Below, one piece after another: positions 24,335 to 33,760 of a stretch of DNA of 64,000 bases. The notes under the pieces were generated by a model. It saw only the letters and a program-made list of their open reading frames with translations, searched no databases and had not been told where the DNA came from. This DNA comes from Marinobacterium sp048260865 (lineage in GTDB: Bacteria; Pseudomonadota; Gammaproteobacteria; Pseudomonadales; Balneatricaceae): NCBI GenBank assembly GCA_048260865.1, contig JBLXGN010000003.1:186001-250000 (forward strand). Reading direction: 5' to 3'. The first letter of the stretch is position 1, and every line of letters starts with the position of its first letter. Both the position numbers and the translations under genes were made by a program.

Positions 24335-27300
24335 ATGAATCCGACGCTGGCCGACCAGCTGACGTCTCTTTGCGATCAGCTCGACCAGCCGACGGAACAG
24401 CTGGCCGAGTCTCTTGCCGAGCTGTCTGAACAATGCCAGGACGCCGAACTTTCCGGCATGGGAGACCTGCTGGCCCTGATATCCGAGCTGGTTACGGCTG
24501 AAGATGATGGGCTAACACCCGAACATCAGGCTGCTCTTGGCATGATTCTGGGCGCGCCCGGCAAACAGATGTCTTTGGATAATCTGCTGGCTGCCTCAGC
24601 CAGTATCCTGACAGCCGATATCTGGCAAGCCCCGCTGGAAGCAGAGGATATTGAGGCACTGCCAGAGCTGCTGGAAGAGGACTGGCCTCGATTATTGGCA
24701 GACTCAGGCGCAAATGTGGAGACAGAGGTCGAAGCCACATCCGAGGTTGAAACGGACACTAACCCTGAGGAGAGTGCAGCTCCTGTTACCCTGGCATTGC
24801 AACAGGCTGATGACCCTGAGACCCTGAGTGAACAACTGGCAGATCTGAGCGAGTCACTCGCCGAGCAGGCCCCTCCTCTGGTCTCAGACCTGTTCGCACT
24901 GGCCGCAGAGCAAATCGCGTCGCTGGACAATCTGGATACAGCGATTCTATCGACTCTGGCTACCCAGCTGGATCAGTTGCTGGATACACCAAATCACGCC
25001 AACACCAGTGCAGCCCTGAGTACATTAGGGAACCCAGCCTGGCCAGAACCTCTTGATCCTGAAGACCTGGCCGAACAGCAGGCTTTGATCGATGAAGCCT
25101 TCCTGACTGACTCCGTCAGTTCTGAGTTGGATATTGAGCTTGCGCCTGCCTTAGAGCAGGAGCACGGGCCAGAAGTCGTGCCGGAAGCCACTGATGGCGG
25201 AACGATCGAAACAGACGAGGCAAGCGATGAGGCCGCGGACAACACCCTCTCGGGTCCCGCCTCTGCTGCCTTGTCATCCAGTGAAGACCCCGAAGCGTTG
25301 AGTGAGCACCTGGCTGAACTGAGCGAAGCTCTCGCCGAACGTGAGCCTACCCTGTTGTCGGACCTGGTAGCGCTGGCAGCTGAGCTCTGTGGCAGTCTGG
25401 AAGCACTGGATGAAGACGCGCTGCCAGCCCTGATGACCCAGCTGGATCGGTTGCTGGAACACCCAAGCCATGAAACGGCGACTCATTCCTTGGCTATGCT
25501 GAGCAATCCAAACTGGCCGGCTCCCCTTGAGCCTGAAGACCAGGAGGGCTTACAAGAGCTGATCGATGCCGAGTTTCTGGGCGCTGATACCGCAGACAAC
25601 CTCGAGCCAGTGGTAGAGGTTAGTGCCGCAGAGCCCAATGATTTGATAGGCCCTGCCGTAAACGCACTGCAGTCGGCCCATTCTGGCGCAGAACTGTCCG
25701 AGCAGCTGCTGGAGCTAAGCGAGGCGATGGCCGAGATGGCGCCAACGCTGATTTCGGACCTGTTTGCACTGGCCGGTGAAGGCAGCGAATCATTGGAGGA
25801 TCTTAACTCTCCGATTGTCGCGGCCCTTTGCCAACAACTGGATCTGCTGGTTCTTCACCCCACAGCAGAGTCCGCCAGCCAGACACTATCCCTGTTGTCA
25901 GACAGCCGCTGGCCGGAACCACTGGACGCCGAAGACGCAGCTGAACTTCAAAACCTGATTTTCGAGAGTTTCTCACAGACCGAAAATACGCCGGATATTA
26001 CAGAAGACATAGCGTTTGAAGCACCTGTTCAAGCGCCTGAGCAAAGCATACCTGAGGCTCCAACGCCCCAGGTTTCAGTAGAGCTGCCCAGCTTCTGTGA
26101 GGTAGACATGAGCCTGCTGGAACAGGCTGGCCCCAAGGTCGACCCACAGATTCTGGCCATGCTGTCCGCCTCTCTGCTGCAACTGACGCAACTCTGGGAG
26201 CAGACTGAACCCAATTCCAATTCGGCACTGATCGCTGCCAGTCAGGAAGCGCTGTTACCGCTGGAACGTGCCTGCGGAACCGTTCACCTGAATGGTATTC
26301 GCACTGTACTCGAAGGCTTGGGACGCAATCTGCAATACCTGGAGCAACGCCAGCAGCCGCTGGAGGTATTCGAGCACACCCACTTCACCCACTGTCTGGA
26401 AGCGCTGCAGGCGCATCTTGCTGACCTGGGTGACAAGGGCAACAGGGACCAGTTGGTTGATGCCATAAGTGATACCGGCCTTCCGGCACACGCCGATCCA
26501 CAGCAGTCAGCATTCATTACCGGCTTGTTGGCACTGGCCGGAATCCAGGCACCAGAGGATATTGAGCACCCTCAGGCCACGCCGGAAGACATCGAGCTGT
26601 CCATCGCTGATGATATCGACCCTCAGCTGCTGGAAATGCTGTATGACGAGCTGCCAACACTGGTAGATGAATTCCAGCAGCACCTCCAGGCAGTATTGGA
26701 TGAGCAGCAAACAGAGTCACTCCTGAGCGCCCAGCGCGCTGCTCATACCATCAAGGGTTTGGCAAACATGGCTGGCATTCGTGGCCTGGCCAAACTGACC
26801 CACTGCATGGAAGACGTGCTGGAGGTCCTCACTGACGCCAAGACCCTGCCCGGTCCACAGCTGGCAGAGGACCTGACGGAAGCTACCGACTGCCTGGCCC
26901 AGATGAGTGAGTCGATCAGCGAAGCGGAACCTGCACCGGATGGCTCACTTGAAGTGCTGCAGAGCATGATGGACTGGTTCTATCGCTTGCGCACCGAAGG
27001 CATAGAAGCCGCAGGCCAGGCGCTGACCGGCAAGAAAAAACGCACACCCAAAGCTGCGCCTGTTGCTGCCAAGGAGGAACAGCCCTCTGATCAGAAACAG
27101 GCTGCCGCTCAGGGCGGTAGCGAGCAGGGTCAGCTCCGTGTTCCCGTCAGCCTGCTGGATAACCTTTTCCGTATCGCCGGTGAATCAAGCACCCTGAATG
27201 CCCAGCTGGATGATCGCCTGGGTCAGATGCATCGACTGGCACGAGCCAACCGTGATCGCCAGCGCATCCTGCAAAAGGTGATGTTCGATATCGAACAGCA

Positions 27301-28921
27301 GCTGCAGGACTACTTTACCCTGCACCCAACGGAAGGCAGTGATGACAGCCATTTTGATCCACTCGAAATGGACCGTTATCACAGCATGCATACAACACTG
27401 TCACAGCTGCAGGAAGCGGTAGCAGACGTTCGCGAAGTGGGACGTGAAATGGCTGACCACATCCGTCATCTGGATGAAATGCACGCGTCTCAGACCAACT
27501 TGCAGAAAGAGTCACTGGACAACGTGCTCAGCACTCGCCTGGTCCCCGTCAAAACGCTCAGCTCACGCATGCAGCGCATCATGCGACAGGCTTGCCGTGC
27601 TGCTGGCAAGGAAGCCAACCTGGTCATCGAAGGTGAGGGCGTCCTCATCGATAGCCAGGTACTGGGCCAACTGGCCGACCCGCTGATGCATATCATCCGT
27701 AACGCCGTAGACCATGGCCTGGAAGCAGCCGAGGTTCGTGCCAAGGCAGGCAAGGATGAGACCGGCACCCTTACGATCAGTTTCCGGCAGGCACAAAACC
27801 AGGTTCAGGTGAGCTGCAGCGACGATGGTGGCGGCATTAATGTCACCCGCGTGAAGGAAATTGCCGAACGTAAAGGACTCCTGAAGGGAGGTCGGGTACT
27901 GTCCGACAACGAAGCTCAGCGTTTGATCCTGATCCCCGGTTTCTCTACCCGTGATGAGGTTAGCCAGCTATCAGGGCGCGGCATCGGCATGGATGTGGTG
28001 TACCAGCAGGTTACTCGCCTGCAGGGCACCATCAGTATCCATTCGGTTCAGGGTGAAGGCACCCGCTTCGATCTGGCCCTGCCGGCCTCTTCTCTGCTGG
28101 TTCACACCCTGCTGGTGAGGAGCGCTAACAAGCGTATTCACGCACTGTCCAGTCACACCATTGAACAGAGCCTGCTATCCGCGGACGGGGAACTCAACGC
28201 CACCGATGATGGCATGACGTTTACAACGGACGAAGGCACCTATCCCGCCTATTCGCTGGAAACCTTACTGGGTGAAAAACCTGGGGATTACACAGGCAAG
28301 CGGCTTTTCCCTGTCCTGTTGGTGAAGCTGGATCAGGGCGAAAAGGCGGCAGTTCTGGTACCCGAAGTACTGGCTCACCGTGAACAGGTATTCAAATCCA
28401 TGGGCGAGCATATCCCGGATATCCCCGGCGTACCCGGTGTTACCATCCTGGCCGACGGCAGCGTTGCACCTATCGTCGACCTCCAGGGCCGTATTCGTCA
28501 GCGCCACTCGGCACTGAGCCCGGTATCGGAACTTGCTGAACCCGAATTCAACCTGCACCTGCCGGAAGTGCTGGTGGTGGATGACTCCCTCAGCGCCCGC
28601 AAAACGCTGGCGACCCTGCTCAGTGACAGCGGTTACGAAGTCCGTACGGCAATTGATGGTTTGGACGCACTGGACAAAATCCGACAGGATCCTCCAGCCA
28701 TCGTCCTCACCGACCTGGAGATGCCGCGCATGAGCGGCATGGAACTGGCGGCGATATTGCGCAACAGCAAGCAGTACAACAATATCCCGGTGGTGATGAT
28801 CACTTCTCGTTCTACCCACAAACACCGTGGCGAAGCTGAAGCGGCGGGTGTTTCCGCCTACCTGACCAAGCCCTGGACCGAAAGTCAGGTACTGGACCAG
28901 GTACAGACTCTGCTGTTCTAA
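24335..28921 (+). CDS. chpA: ChpA-type hybrid histidine kinase of the Pil-Chp system
   Basis: A 1529-residue cytoplasmic CheA-like kinase. Residues 1-546 hold one divergent and three clear copies of a ~105-residue repeat with no phosphorylatable His motif. One canonical Hpt domain (AAHTIKGLANMAG, His804) follows, then a Lys-rich linker, dimerisation helices, HATPase (HIIRNAVDHG, DDGGGI, GRGIGMDV), a CheW-like regulatory domain, and a C-terminal receiver (VLVVDDSLSARKT, LTDLEMPRM, YLTKPW). P. aeruginosa ChpA is about 2470 residues with many Hpt-type domains, so this one is reduced. GGAGGA eight bases upstream favours ATG 24335; ATG 24320 is possible. It closes the pilGHIJ-chpA operon; pilK, chpB and chpC are absent. 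Confidence 0.9.
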   Translation: MNPTLADQLTSLCDQLDQPTEQLAESLAELSEQCQDAELSGMGDLLALISELVTAEDDGLTPEHQAALGMILGAPGKQMSLDNLLAASASILTADIWQAPLEAEDIEALPELLEEDWPRLLADSGANVETEVEATSEVETDTNPEESAAPVTLALQQADDPETLSEQLADLSESLAEQAPPLVSDLFALAAEQIASLDNLDTAILSTLATQLDQLLDTPNHANTSAALSTLGNPAWPEPLDPEDLAEQQALIDEAFLTDSVSSELDIELAPALEQEHGPEVVPEATDGGTIETDEASDEAADNTLSGPASAALSSSEDPEALSEHLAELSEALAEREPTLLSDLVALAAELCGSLEALDEDALPALMTQLDRLLEHPSHETATHSLAMLSNPNWPAPLEPEDQEGLQELIDAEFLGADTADNLEPVVEVSAAEPNDLIGPAVNALQSAHSGAELSEQLLELSEAMAEMAPTLISDLFALAGEGSESLEDLNSPIVAALCQQLDLLVLHPTAESASQTLSLLSDSRWPEPLDAEDAAELQNLIFESFSQTENTPDITEDIAFEAPVQAPEQSIPEAPTPQVSVELPSFCEVDMSLLEQAGPKVDPQILAMLSASLLQLTQLWEQTEPNSNSALIAASQEALLPLERACGTVHLNGIRTVLEGLGRNLQYLEQRQQPLEVFEHTHFTHCLEALQAHLADLGDKGNRDQLVDAISDTGLPAHADPQQSAFITGLLALAGIQAPEDIEHPQATPEDIELSIADDIDPQLLEMLYDELPTLVDEFQQHLQAVLDEQQTESLLSAQRAAHTIKGLANMAGIRGLAKLTHCMEDVLEVLTDAKTLPGPQLAEDLTEATDCLAQMSESISEAEPAPDGSLEVLQSMMDWFYRLRTEGIEAAGQALTGKKKRTPKAAPVAAKEEQPSDQKQAAAQGGSEQGQLRVPVSLLDNLFRIAGESSTLNAQLDDRLGQMHRLARANRDRQRILQKVMFDIEQQLQDYFTLHPTEGSDDSHFDPLEMDRYHSMHTTLSQLQEAVADVREVGREMADHIRHLDEMHASQTNLQKESLDNVLSTRLVPVKTLSSRMQRIMRQACRAAGKEANLVIEGEGVLIDSQVLGQLADPLMHIIRNAVDHGLEAAEVRAKAGKDETGTLTISFRQAQNQVQVSCSDDGGGINVTRVKEIAERKGLLKGGRVLSDNEAQRLILIPGFSTRDEVSQLSGRGIGMDVVYQQVTRLQGTISIHSVQGEGTRFDLALPASSLLVHTLLVRSANKRIHALSSHTIEQSLLSADGELNATDDGMTFTTDEGTYPAYSLETLLGEKPGDYTGKRLFPVLLVKLDQGEKAAVLVPEVLAHREQVFKSMGEHIPDIPGVPGVTILADGSVAPIVDLQGRIRQRHSALSPVSELAEPEFNLHLPEVLVVDDSLSARKTLATLLSDSGYEVRTAIDGLDALDKIRQDPPAIVLTDLEMPRMSGMELAAILRNSKQYNNIPVVMITSRSTHKHRGEAEAAGVSAYLTKPWTESQVLDQVQTLLF
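24791..25972 (+). repeat. Three ~105-residue repeats in ChpA
   Basis: Units at 24791-25105, 25262-25579 and 25655-25972 share LSE(Q/H)L(A/L)(D/E)LSE(S/A)(L/M)AE, LxSDL(F/V)ALA, QLDxLLxHP-like, LSxxxWP(E/A)PL(D/E)(P/A)ED and a final LI(D/F)E. An earlier, more divergent unit ends near 24680 (WQAPLEAEDIEALPELLEED). They are separated by acidic linkers. Confidence 0.75.
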
Positions 28922-28939
28922 CCCGCTGTTTTCGTTCAC

Positions 28940-28977
28940 TCTCCGCCGTGTTATCAGTGCCTGATACACGGCGGAGA
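28940..28977 (+). other. Very stable hairpin after chpA, no U-tract
   Basis: TCTCCGCCGTG, bulged T, TATCAG, loop TGC, CTGATA, CACGGCGGAGA. The stem is 17 pairs with one bulge, 19 bases after the chpA stop. No run of T follows in either direction, so it looks more like an mRNA 3' stabiliser or a rho-assisted end than a standard terminator. Confidence 0.55.
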
Positions 28978-28980
28978 CGG

Positions 28981-29009
28981 TGGACTCCTACCTCTCCAGA
29001 CGGTATAAA
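28981..29009 (+). promoter_or_regulatory. Candidate sigma-70 promoter of the mrp operon
   Basis: TGGACT (28981-28986), 17-base spacer, TATAAA (29004-29009), placed 81 bases before mrpA and immediately after the hairpin that ends the chpA transcript. The -35 matches consensus at 4 of 6 and the -10 at 5 of 6. Confidence 0.45.
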
Positions 29010-29089
29010 TTACTACTTTTTGTTATAGTGTAGCGGCGTCCGCCGGTCGCCCTTAACTTCTTCTCAACTGACTGGAGTTCGTCCCGCTG

Positions 29090-31885
29090 ATGAACCTGTT
29101 TTGGATACCCTTACTGCCGCTCGTCGGTACCCTGATGCCGCTCCTGACCGAAAGGTTCGGCCGCAGCGCCTGTGCGCTGATGACCGCGATTCTGCCGGCC
29201 ATAGCACTATTCATGGTCCTGTACGCAGCCCCTCAGGTGTTCGCAGGTGTCACGCTGGAGGAAAGGTTCAGCTGGATACCCTCGCTGGGGCTTGAGTTGG
29301 CCTTCCGGCTCGATGGTCTGGCGCTGCTGTTCTGCCTGCTGATTTTGGGTATAGGGCTGCTGATTATTCTGTACGCCCGCTATTACCTGTCATCCGAAGA
29401 CTCCATGTCCCGTTTTTACGCCTACCTGATTCTGTTCATGACAGCGATGGTGGGTATCGTCACGGCGAACAACCTGATCCAGCTGTGGCTGTTCTGGGAA
29501 TTGACCAGTATCAGCTCCTTCCTGTTGATCAGCTTCTGGAATCACAAGAGCGAGGCCCGCAAGGGTGCTCGCATGGCACTGACCGTCACCGGTGCCGGTG
29601 GTCTGGCGCTGCTGGCGGGCTTGCTGCTGATCGCCGACATTGTGGGCAGCTACGATCTAAGTGTCGTGCTAGCCAGTGGCGATACCTTGCGTGAACACAG
29701 CGCCTACCCTGTGGCTCTGGTGCTGGTACTGCTGGGCGCATTTACCAAGTCTGCACAGTTCCCGTTCCACTTCTGGCTACCGCACGCCATGGCAGCGCCG
29801 ACGCCTGTCAGCGCTTACCTGCACTCAGCAACCATGGTCAAGGCGGGTATTTTCCTGCTGGCCCGCTTCTACCCGGTACTGTCCGGCACCGAGCTCTGGT
29901 TCCTGATCGTCAGCCTGACCGGTTTGGCAACCTTGTTGCTGGGCGCCTATATCGCTCTGTTCAAGCATGACCTCAAAGGGCTACTGGCCTATTCCACCGT
30001 CAGTCACCTGGGCCTGATTACACTGTTGTTGGGTATGGATACGGAGTTGGCCGCGGTCGCCGCCATCTTCCATATCATCAACCACGCCACTTTCAAGGCA
30101 TCCCTTTTCATGGCCGCCGGTATCATCGATCACGAATCCGGTTCCCGTGATATGCGCAAGCTCAATGGCCTGTGGAAATACATGCCGTACACCGCCACCC
30201 TGGCAATGGTGGCTGCAGCATCCATGGCCGGTGTGCCGCTGCTGAACGGCTTCCTGTCCAAGGAAATGTTCTTCGCAGAGACCCTGCATCAGGTATCTCT
30301 GGGCTCCCTGTCCTGGATGGTGCCGGTACTGGCCACACTGGGGGGTATCTTCTCGGTGGCCTACTCCACCCGCTTTATCCATGACGTGTTCTTTAACGGC
30401 GAACCGATCGACCTGCCAAAGACACCACACGAACCGCCTCGCTACATGCGTATTCCGGTCGAAATACTGGTCGCACTCTGTCTGCTGCTGGGTATTTTCC
30501 CGGGCTATATCATCGGCAGCCTGCTGGACTCCGCCTCATCGGCCGTGCTGGCCGGGCAATTACCCGAGTACAGCCTGTCCATCTGGCATGGCTTTAACCT
30601 GCCGTTGCTGATGAGTTTGATCGCCATGATGGGCGGTCTGTTGATCTACTACAACCGTCGCCATCTGTTCCAGTTTCAGGCTCAATTCCCTGAAAATGAC
30701 GCCAAAATGGCCTTTGAGAGTGCCATTCAGTGGCTGGTGGCTGCAGCAACCCGCACCCATAAGTTTTACGAGAACGGTTCCCTGCAGCGTTACATGTGGA
30801 TGTTGTTACTGTTCGCATTGGTGATGATTGCCGGCCCGCTGATGGATCTGAATACCACCGCCGGACTACGTCCTCACCTGCCGATTGATGGTGTCGAAAT
30901 CACTGCGGCCGTGCTGCTGTGCCTGAGTGCTATCGCCACTGTGATCTGGCATCGCAAACGTATGATCGCCCTGTTGACGCTGTCGGTTGTAGGCCTGATC
31001 GTATCGATCGCTTTTGCCCGCTTCTCGGCACCTGATCTGGCTCTGACTCAGCTGTCAGTAGAAGTTGTTACCGTTATCTTGCTGATGCTTGCCCTCTTCT
31101 TCCTGCCACAGAAGACGCCCAAAGAGTCTTCACCGCGACGCGTCGTTCGTGACCTGACCATCTCAGCAATGATCGGTGGTGTTATCGGTACCATCAACTA
31201 CGCCATGATGACCCGTCCGCTGGACAGTATCTCTGACTTCTTCCTCGCCAACAGTAAAATCGGTGGTGGCGGTACCAACGTAGTCAACGTGATTCTGGTG
31301 GACTTCCGTGGCTTCGATACTCTGGGTGAGATTACCGTACTGGGCATCGCAGCACTGGGTATCTTCAAGCTGATTGCACGCATGCGTCTGTTCATGCCGG
31401 CTGGTGATGAACACGGACGTCCCTGGGCGCGTGATCGTCACCCGATGATGCTGGCAGTTATTTCCCAGAGTCTGCTGCCGCTGGCCTTGCTGGTCTCGGT
31501 CTATATCTTCCTGCGTGGTCATAACCTGCCTGGCGGTGGCTTTATCGCCGGTCTGGTTACATCGGTTGCTCTGGTGCAGCAGTACGTTGCCCATGGTGTC
31601 GACTGGATCAAGGAACGACTCAAGCTGGATTATCAGTGGCTGATCGGCAGCGGGGTTTTGATTGCAACCCTGACAGGCTTGGGCAGCTGGGCCTTCGAGC
31701 GCCCGTTCCTGACCTCCTGGTTTGATTACTTCAAGCTGCCCTGGATCGGCAAATTTGAACTGGCCAGTGCCATGGTCTTCGACCTGGGTGTTTACCTGAC
31801 CGTTATCGGCGCCACGCTACTGATCCTGGCCAACCTGGGTAAGCTCACCACCAATCACCGTCCAACTCAGCCGGAGTCTGAATAA
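29090..31885 (+). CDS. mrpA: Mrp Na+/H+ antiporter subunit A fused to MrpB (MrpA')
   Basis: The largest subunit (931 residues) of the group-2 Mrp antiporter, related to complex I subunits NuoL/ND5. It is wholly membrane-embedded, with many helices. The Proton_antipo_M region contains LIQLWLFWELTSISSFLLIS, the Lys-bearing TKSAQFPFHFWLPHAMAAPTP, then HSATMVKAG and the His-rich FHIINHATFKASLF. The C-terminal ~250 residues add the MrpB-like domain (NLPGGGFIAGL, FDLGVYLTVIG), normally a separate gene in group 1 operons. The complex exchanges cytoplasmic Na+ for H+ and supports salt and alkaline pH tolerance. Confidence 0.94.
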   Translation: MNLFWIPLLPLVGTLMPLLTERFGRSACALMTAILPAIALFMVLYAAPQVFAGVTLEERFSWIPSLGLELAFRLDGLALLFCLLILGIGLLIILYARYYLSSEDSMSRFYAYLILFMTAMVGIVTANNLIQLWLFWELTSISSFLLISFWNHKSEARKGARMALTVTGAGGLALLAGLLLIADIVGSYDLSVVLASGDTLREHSAYPVALVLVLLGAFTKSAQFPFHFWLPHAMAAPTPVSAYLHSATMVKAGIFLLARFYPVLSGTELWFLIVSLTGLATLLLGAYIALFKHDLKGLLAYSTVSHLGLITLLLGMDTELAAVAAIFHIINHATFKASLFMAAGIIDHESGSRDMRKLNGLWKYMPYTATLAMVAAASMAGVPLLNGFLSKEMFFAETLHQVSLGSLSWMVPVLATLGGIFSVAYSTRFIHDVFFNGEPIDLPKTPHEPPRYMRIPVEILVALCLLLGIFPGYIIGSLLDSASSAVLAGQLPEYSLSIWHGFNLPLLMSLIAMMGGLLIYYNRRHLFQFQAQFPENDAKMAFESAIQWLVAAATRTHKFYENGSLQRYMWMLLLFALVMIAGPLMDLNTTAGLRPHLPIDGVEITAAVLLCLSAIATVIWHRKRMIALLTLSVVGLIVSIAFARFSAPDLALTQLSVEVVTVILLMLALFFLPQKTPKESSPRRVVRDLTISAMIGGVIGTINYAMMTRPLDSISDFFLANSKIGGGGTNVVNVILVDFRGFDTLGEITVLGIAALGIFKLIARMRLFMPAGDEHGRPWARDRHPMMLAVISQSLLPLALLVSVYIFLRGHNLPGGGFIAGLVTSVALVQQYVAHGVDWIKERLKLDYQWLIGSGVLIATLTGLGSWAFERPFLTSWFDYFKLPWIGKFELASAMVFDLGVYLTVIGATLLILANLGKLTTNHRPTQPESE

Positions 31886-31886
31886 T

Positions 31887-32252
31887 ATGGAAGCCGTATA
31901 TGCCGTCTGTGTCGGTCTATTGACCTCTGCGGGTATTTTTCTCTGCCTGCGTGGACGCACTTTTCCCGTTGTTTTGGGTCTGACCATGCTGTCTTACGCC
32001 GTCAACCTATTCCTGTTTTCCAGTGGCCGTCTGAAACTGGACGGTGCCGCCATTCTGGGCACCTCCTACACCTATGCTGACCCACTCCCACAGGCACTGG
32101 TATTGACGGCAATCGTAATCGGCTTCGCCATGACCGCTTTTGTTGTCATTCTGGCCATGCGCGCACGAGCCGATCTGGGTAATGACCATGTGGATGGTCG
32201 TTTGCCGCCACAACCTGAAACCAAAACGCGCCGCAAGAAGGACCAGGCATGA
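31887..32252 (+). CDS. mrpC: Mrp antiporter subunit C
   Basis: A 121-residue NuoK-like subunit with three hydrophobic helices, including AVCVGLLTSAGIFLCLRGRT and the DPLPQALVLTAIVIGFAMTA segment that typifies MnhC/MrpC. A charged C-terminal tail follows. It starts one base after the mrpA stop and ends in an ATGA overlap with mrpD. Confidence 0.93.
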   Translation: MEAVYAVCVGLLTSAGIFLCLRGRTFPVVLGLTMLSYAVNLFLFSSGRLKLDGAAILGTSYTYADPLPQALVLTAIVIGFAMTAFVVILAMRARADLGNDHVDGRLPPQPETKTRRKKDQA

Positions 32253-33760
32253 TCGACCACCTCCCTATACTGCCTGTTCTGGTACCTCTACTGGGTGCCT
32301 TGCTGATTCTGTTGCCACCGCTCAGTTCCAGCCTGGAGCGCCAGCGCGCCGCCTCCCTGTTTGTCGCCACCCTGACACTGATTGTCAGCCTCGCACTCTT
32401 GCTGCACAGCCGTGCCGAGGGTATTCAGATCTATGTACTGGGTGACTGGAACCCGCCATTCGGCATCGTGCTGGTGGCCGATATGCTGTCATCTCTGCTG
32501 GTACTGCTCACATCGGTACTGGGTCTGGCAGCATTGCTGTATGCCTGTGCCGGTGAAGACAAAACCGGGGCCTACTTTCATCCGCTGATTTTGTTCCAGC
32601 TGATGGGTATCAATGGTGCCTTCCTGACCGGGGATATTTTCAACCTGTTCGTATTCTTTGAAGTTCTGCTGATTGCCTCCTACGCCCTGTTGATTCACGG
32701 TGGCGGCAAGCAGAAAACTCAGGCCAGCTTCCACTATGTGGCACTGAACCTGGTGGGCTCCAGCCTGTTCCTGTTCGCGCTGGGTATCCTGTACGGCACC
32801 TTGGGTACGCTCAATATTGCGGACATGTCGACCAAGGTCGCTCTGCTATCCGAAGAAGAAGCCGTGCTGGCACGTGCAGGTGGCATGCTGCTGCTGGCCG
32901 TATTTGGCCTCAAGGCCGCCATGCTGCCATTGCACTTCTGGCTCACCCGCGCCTACTCCTCTGCTGCTGCACCTGTTGCGGCGCTTTTTGCCATCATGAC
33001 CAAGGTTGGTATCTACAGCCTGTTCCGCGTGCATACCGTGGTGTTTGGCGATAATGCCGGCCCTTTGGCCAATATGATCGAACCCTGGATCTGGCCGCTG
33101 GCCATTATGACCGTGGTAGCCGGCAGCATTGGTGCTCTGGCCAGCCCCAACCTGCGTGAGCTGACTGCCAACCTGGTGATCGTGTCCGTCGGCACTCTGC
33201 TGATCGCCGTGGCTCTGCAAAATGAGCAGGCTACAGCGGCAGGCCTCTTCTATCTGGTACATAGCACCTTCATCAGTGCGGCGCTGTTCCTGGTAGCTGG
33301 GCTGATCAGCGATCAACGCGGCAAGGCCGGCGACCGTTTTGTTATTTCACGCAAGGTACGCCAGCCAGCCTTGCTGGGTGTGTGCTTCTTTATCGCTGCC
33401 ATGACCATCGCCGGTATACCGCCGTTCTCCGGTTTTGTTGGCAAGCTGTTGATGCTGCAATCGGCTCAGTCCGGTGCCGAAATGCTCTGGGTCTGGCCGA
33501 CCATCCTGATCAGCAGCCTGATTACCATCATCGCGCTGTCTCGTGCAGGTACAACCCTGTTTTGGCGTCGCAGCAGTGACAAGAGTCAGTCTGAGCCTGC
33601 CTCTAAATGGCAGGTCGCCGCTGTTACCCTGCTGCTGCTTGCCGCGCCACTAATGGTTGTGTTTGGTGGACCTCTGACCGAATACACCGATGCCGCCGCC
33701 AAACAACTGCACCAGGTTTCTGAGTCCCTGGATGTTCTGCTGCCTGGAGGTCCCTCATGA
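32249..33760 (+). CDS. mrpD: Mrp antiporter subunit D
   Basis: A 503-residue NuoM/NuoN-like proton-channel subunit. About 14 hydrophobic helices are visible, with NGAFLTGDIFNLFVFFEVLL, the key Lys region GLKAAMLPLHFWLTRAYSSA, a VHSTFISAALFLVAGL segment and a C-terminal FSGFVGKLLML loop. It pairs with MrpA as the ion-translocating core. The start overlaps mrpC by four bases and the end overlaps mrpE by four. Confidence 0.94.
   Translation: MIDHLPILPVLVPLLGALLILLPPLSSSLERQRAASLFVATLTLIVSLALLLHSRAEGIQIYVLGDWNPPFGIVLVADMLSSLLVLLTSVLGLAALLYACAGEDKTGAYFHPLILFQLMGINGAFLTGDIFNLFVFFEVLLIASYALLIHGGGKQKTQASFHYVALNLVGSSLFLFALGILYGTLGTLNIADMSTKVALLSEEEAVLARAGGMLLLAVFGLKAAMLPLHFWLTRAYSSAAAPVAALFAIMTKVGIYSLFRVHTVVFGDNAGPLANMIEPWIWPLAIMTVVAGSIGALASPNLRELTANLVIVSVGTLLIAVALQNEQATAAGLFYLVHSTFISAALFLVAGLISDQRGKAGDRFVISRKVRQPALLGVCFFIAAMTIAGIPPFSGFVGKLLMLQSAQSGAEMLWVWPTILISSLITIIALSRAGTTLFWRRSSDKSQSEPASKWQVAAVTLLLLAAPLMVVFGGPLTEYTDAAAKQLHQVSESLDVLLPGGPS

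Noticed and set aside
28265..28969. 234-codon open frame opposite the 3' end of chpA
   Set aside because: Covers the CheW and receiver domains of ChpA in antisense; no independent support.
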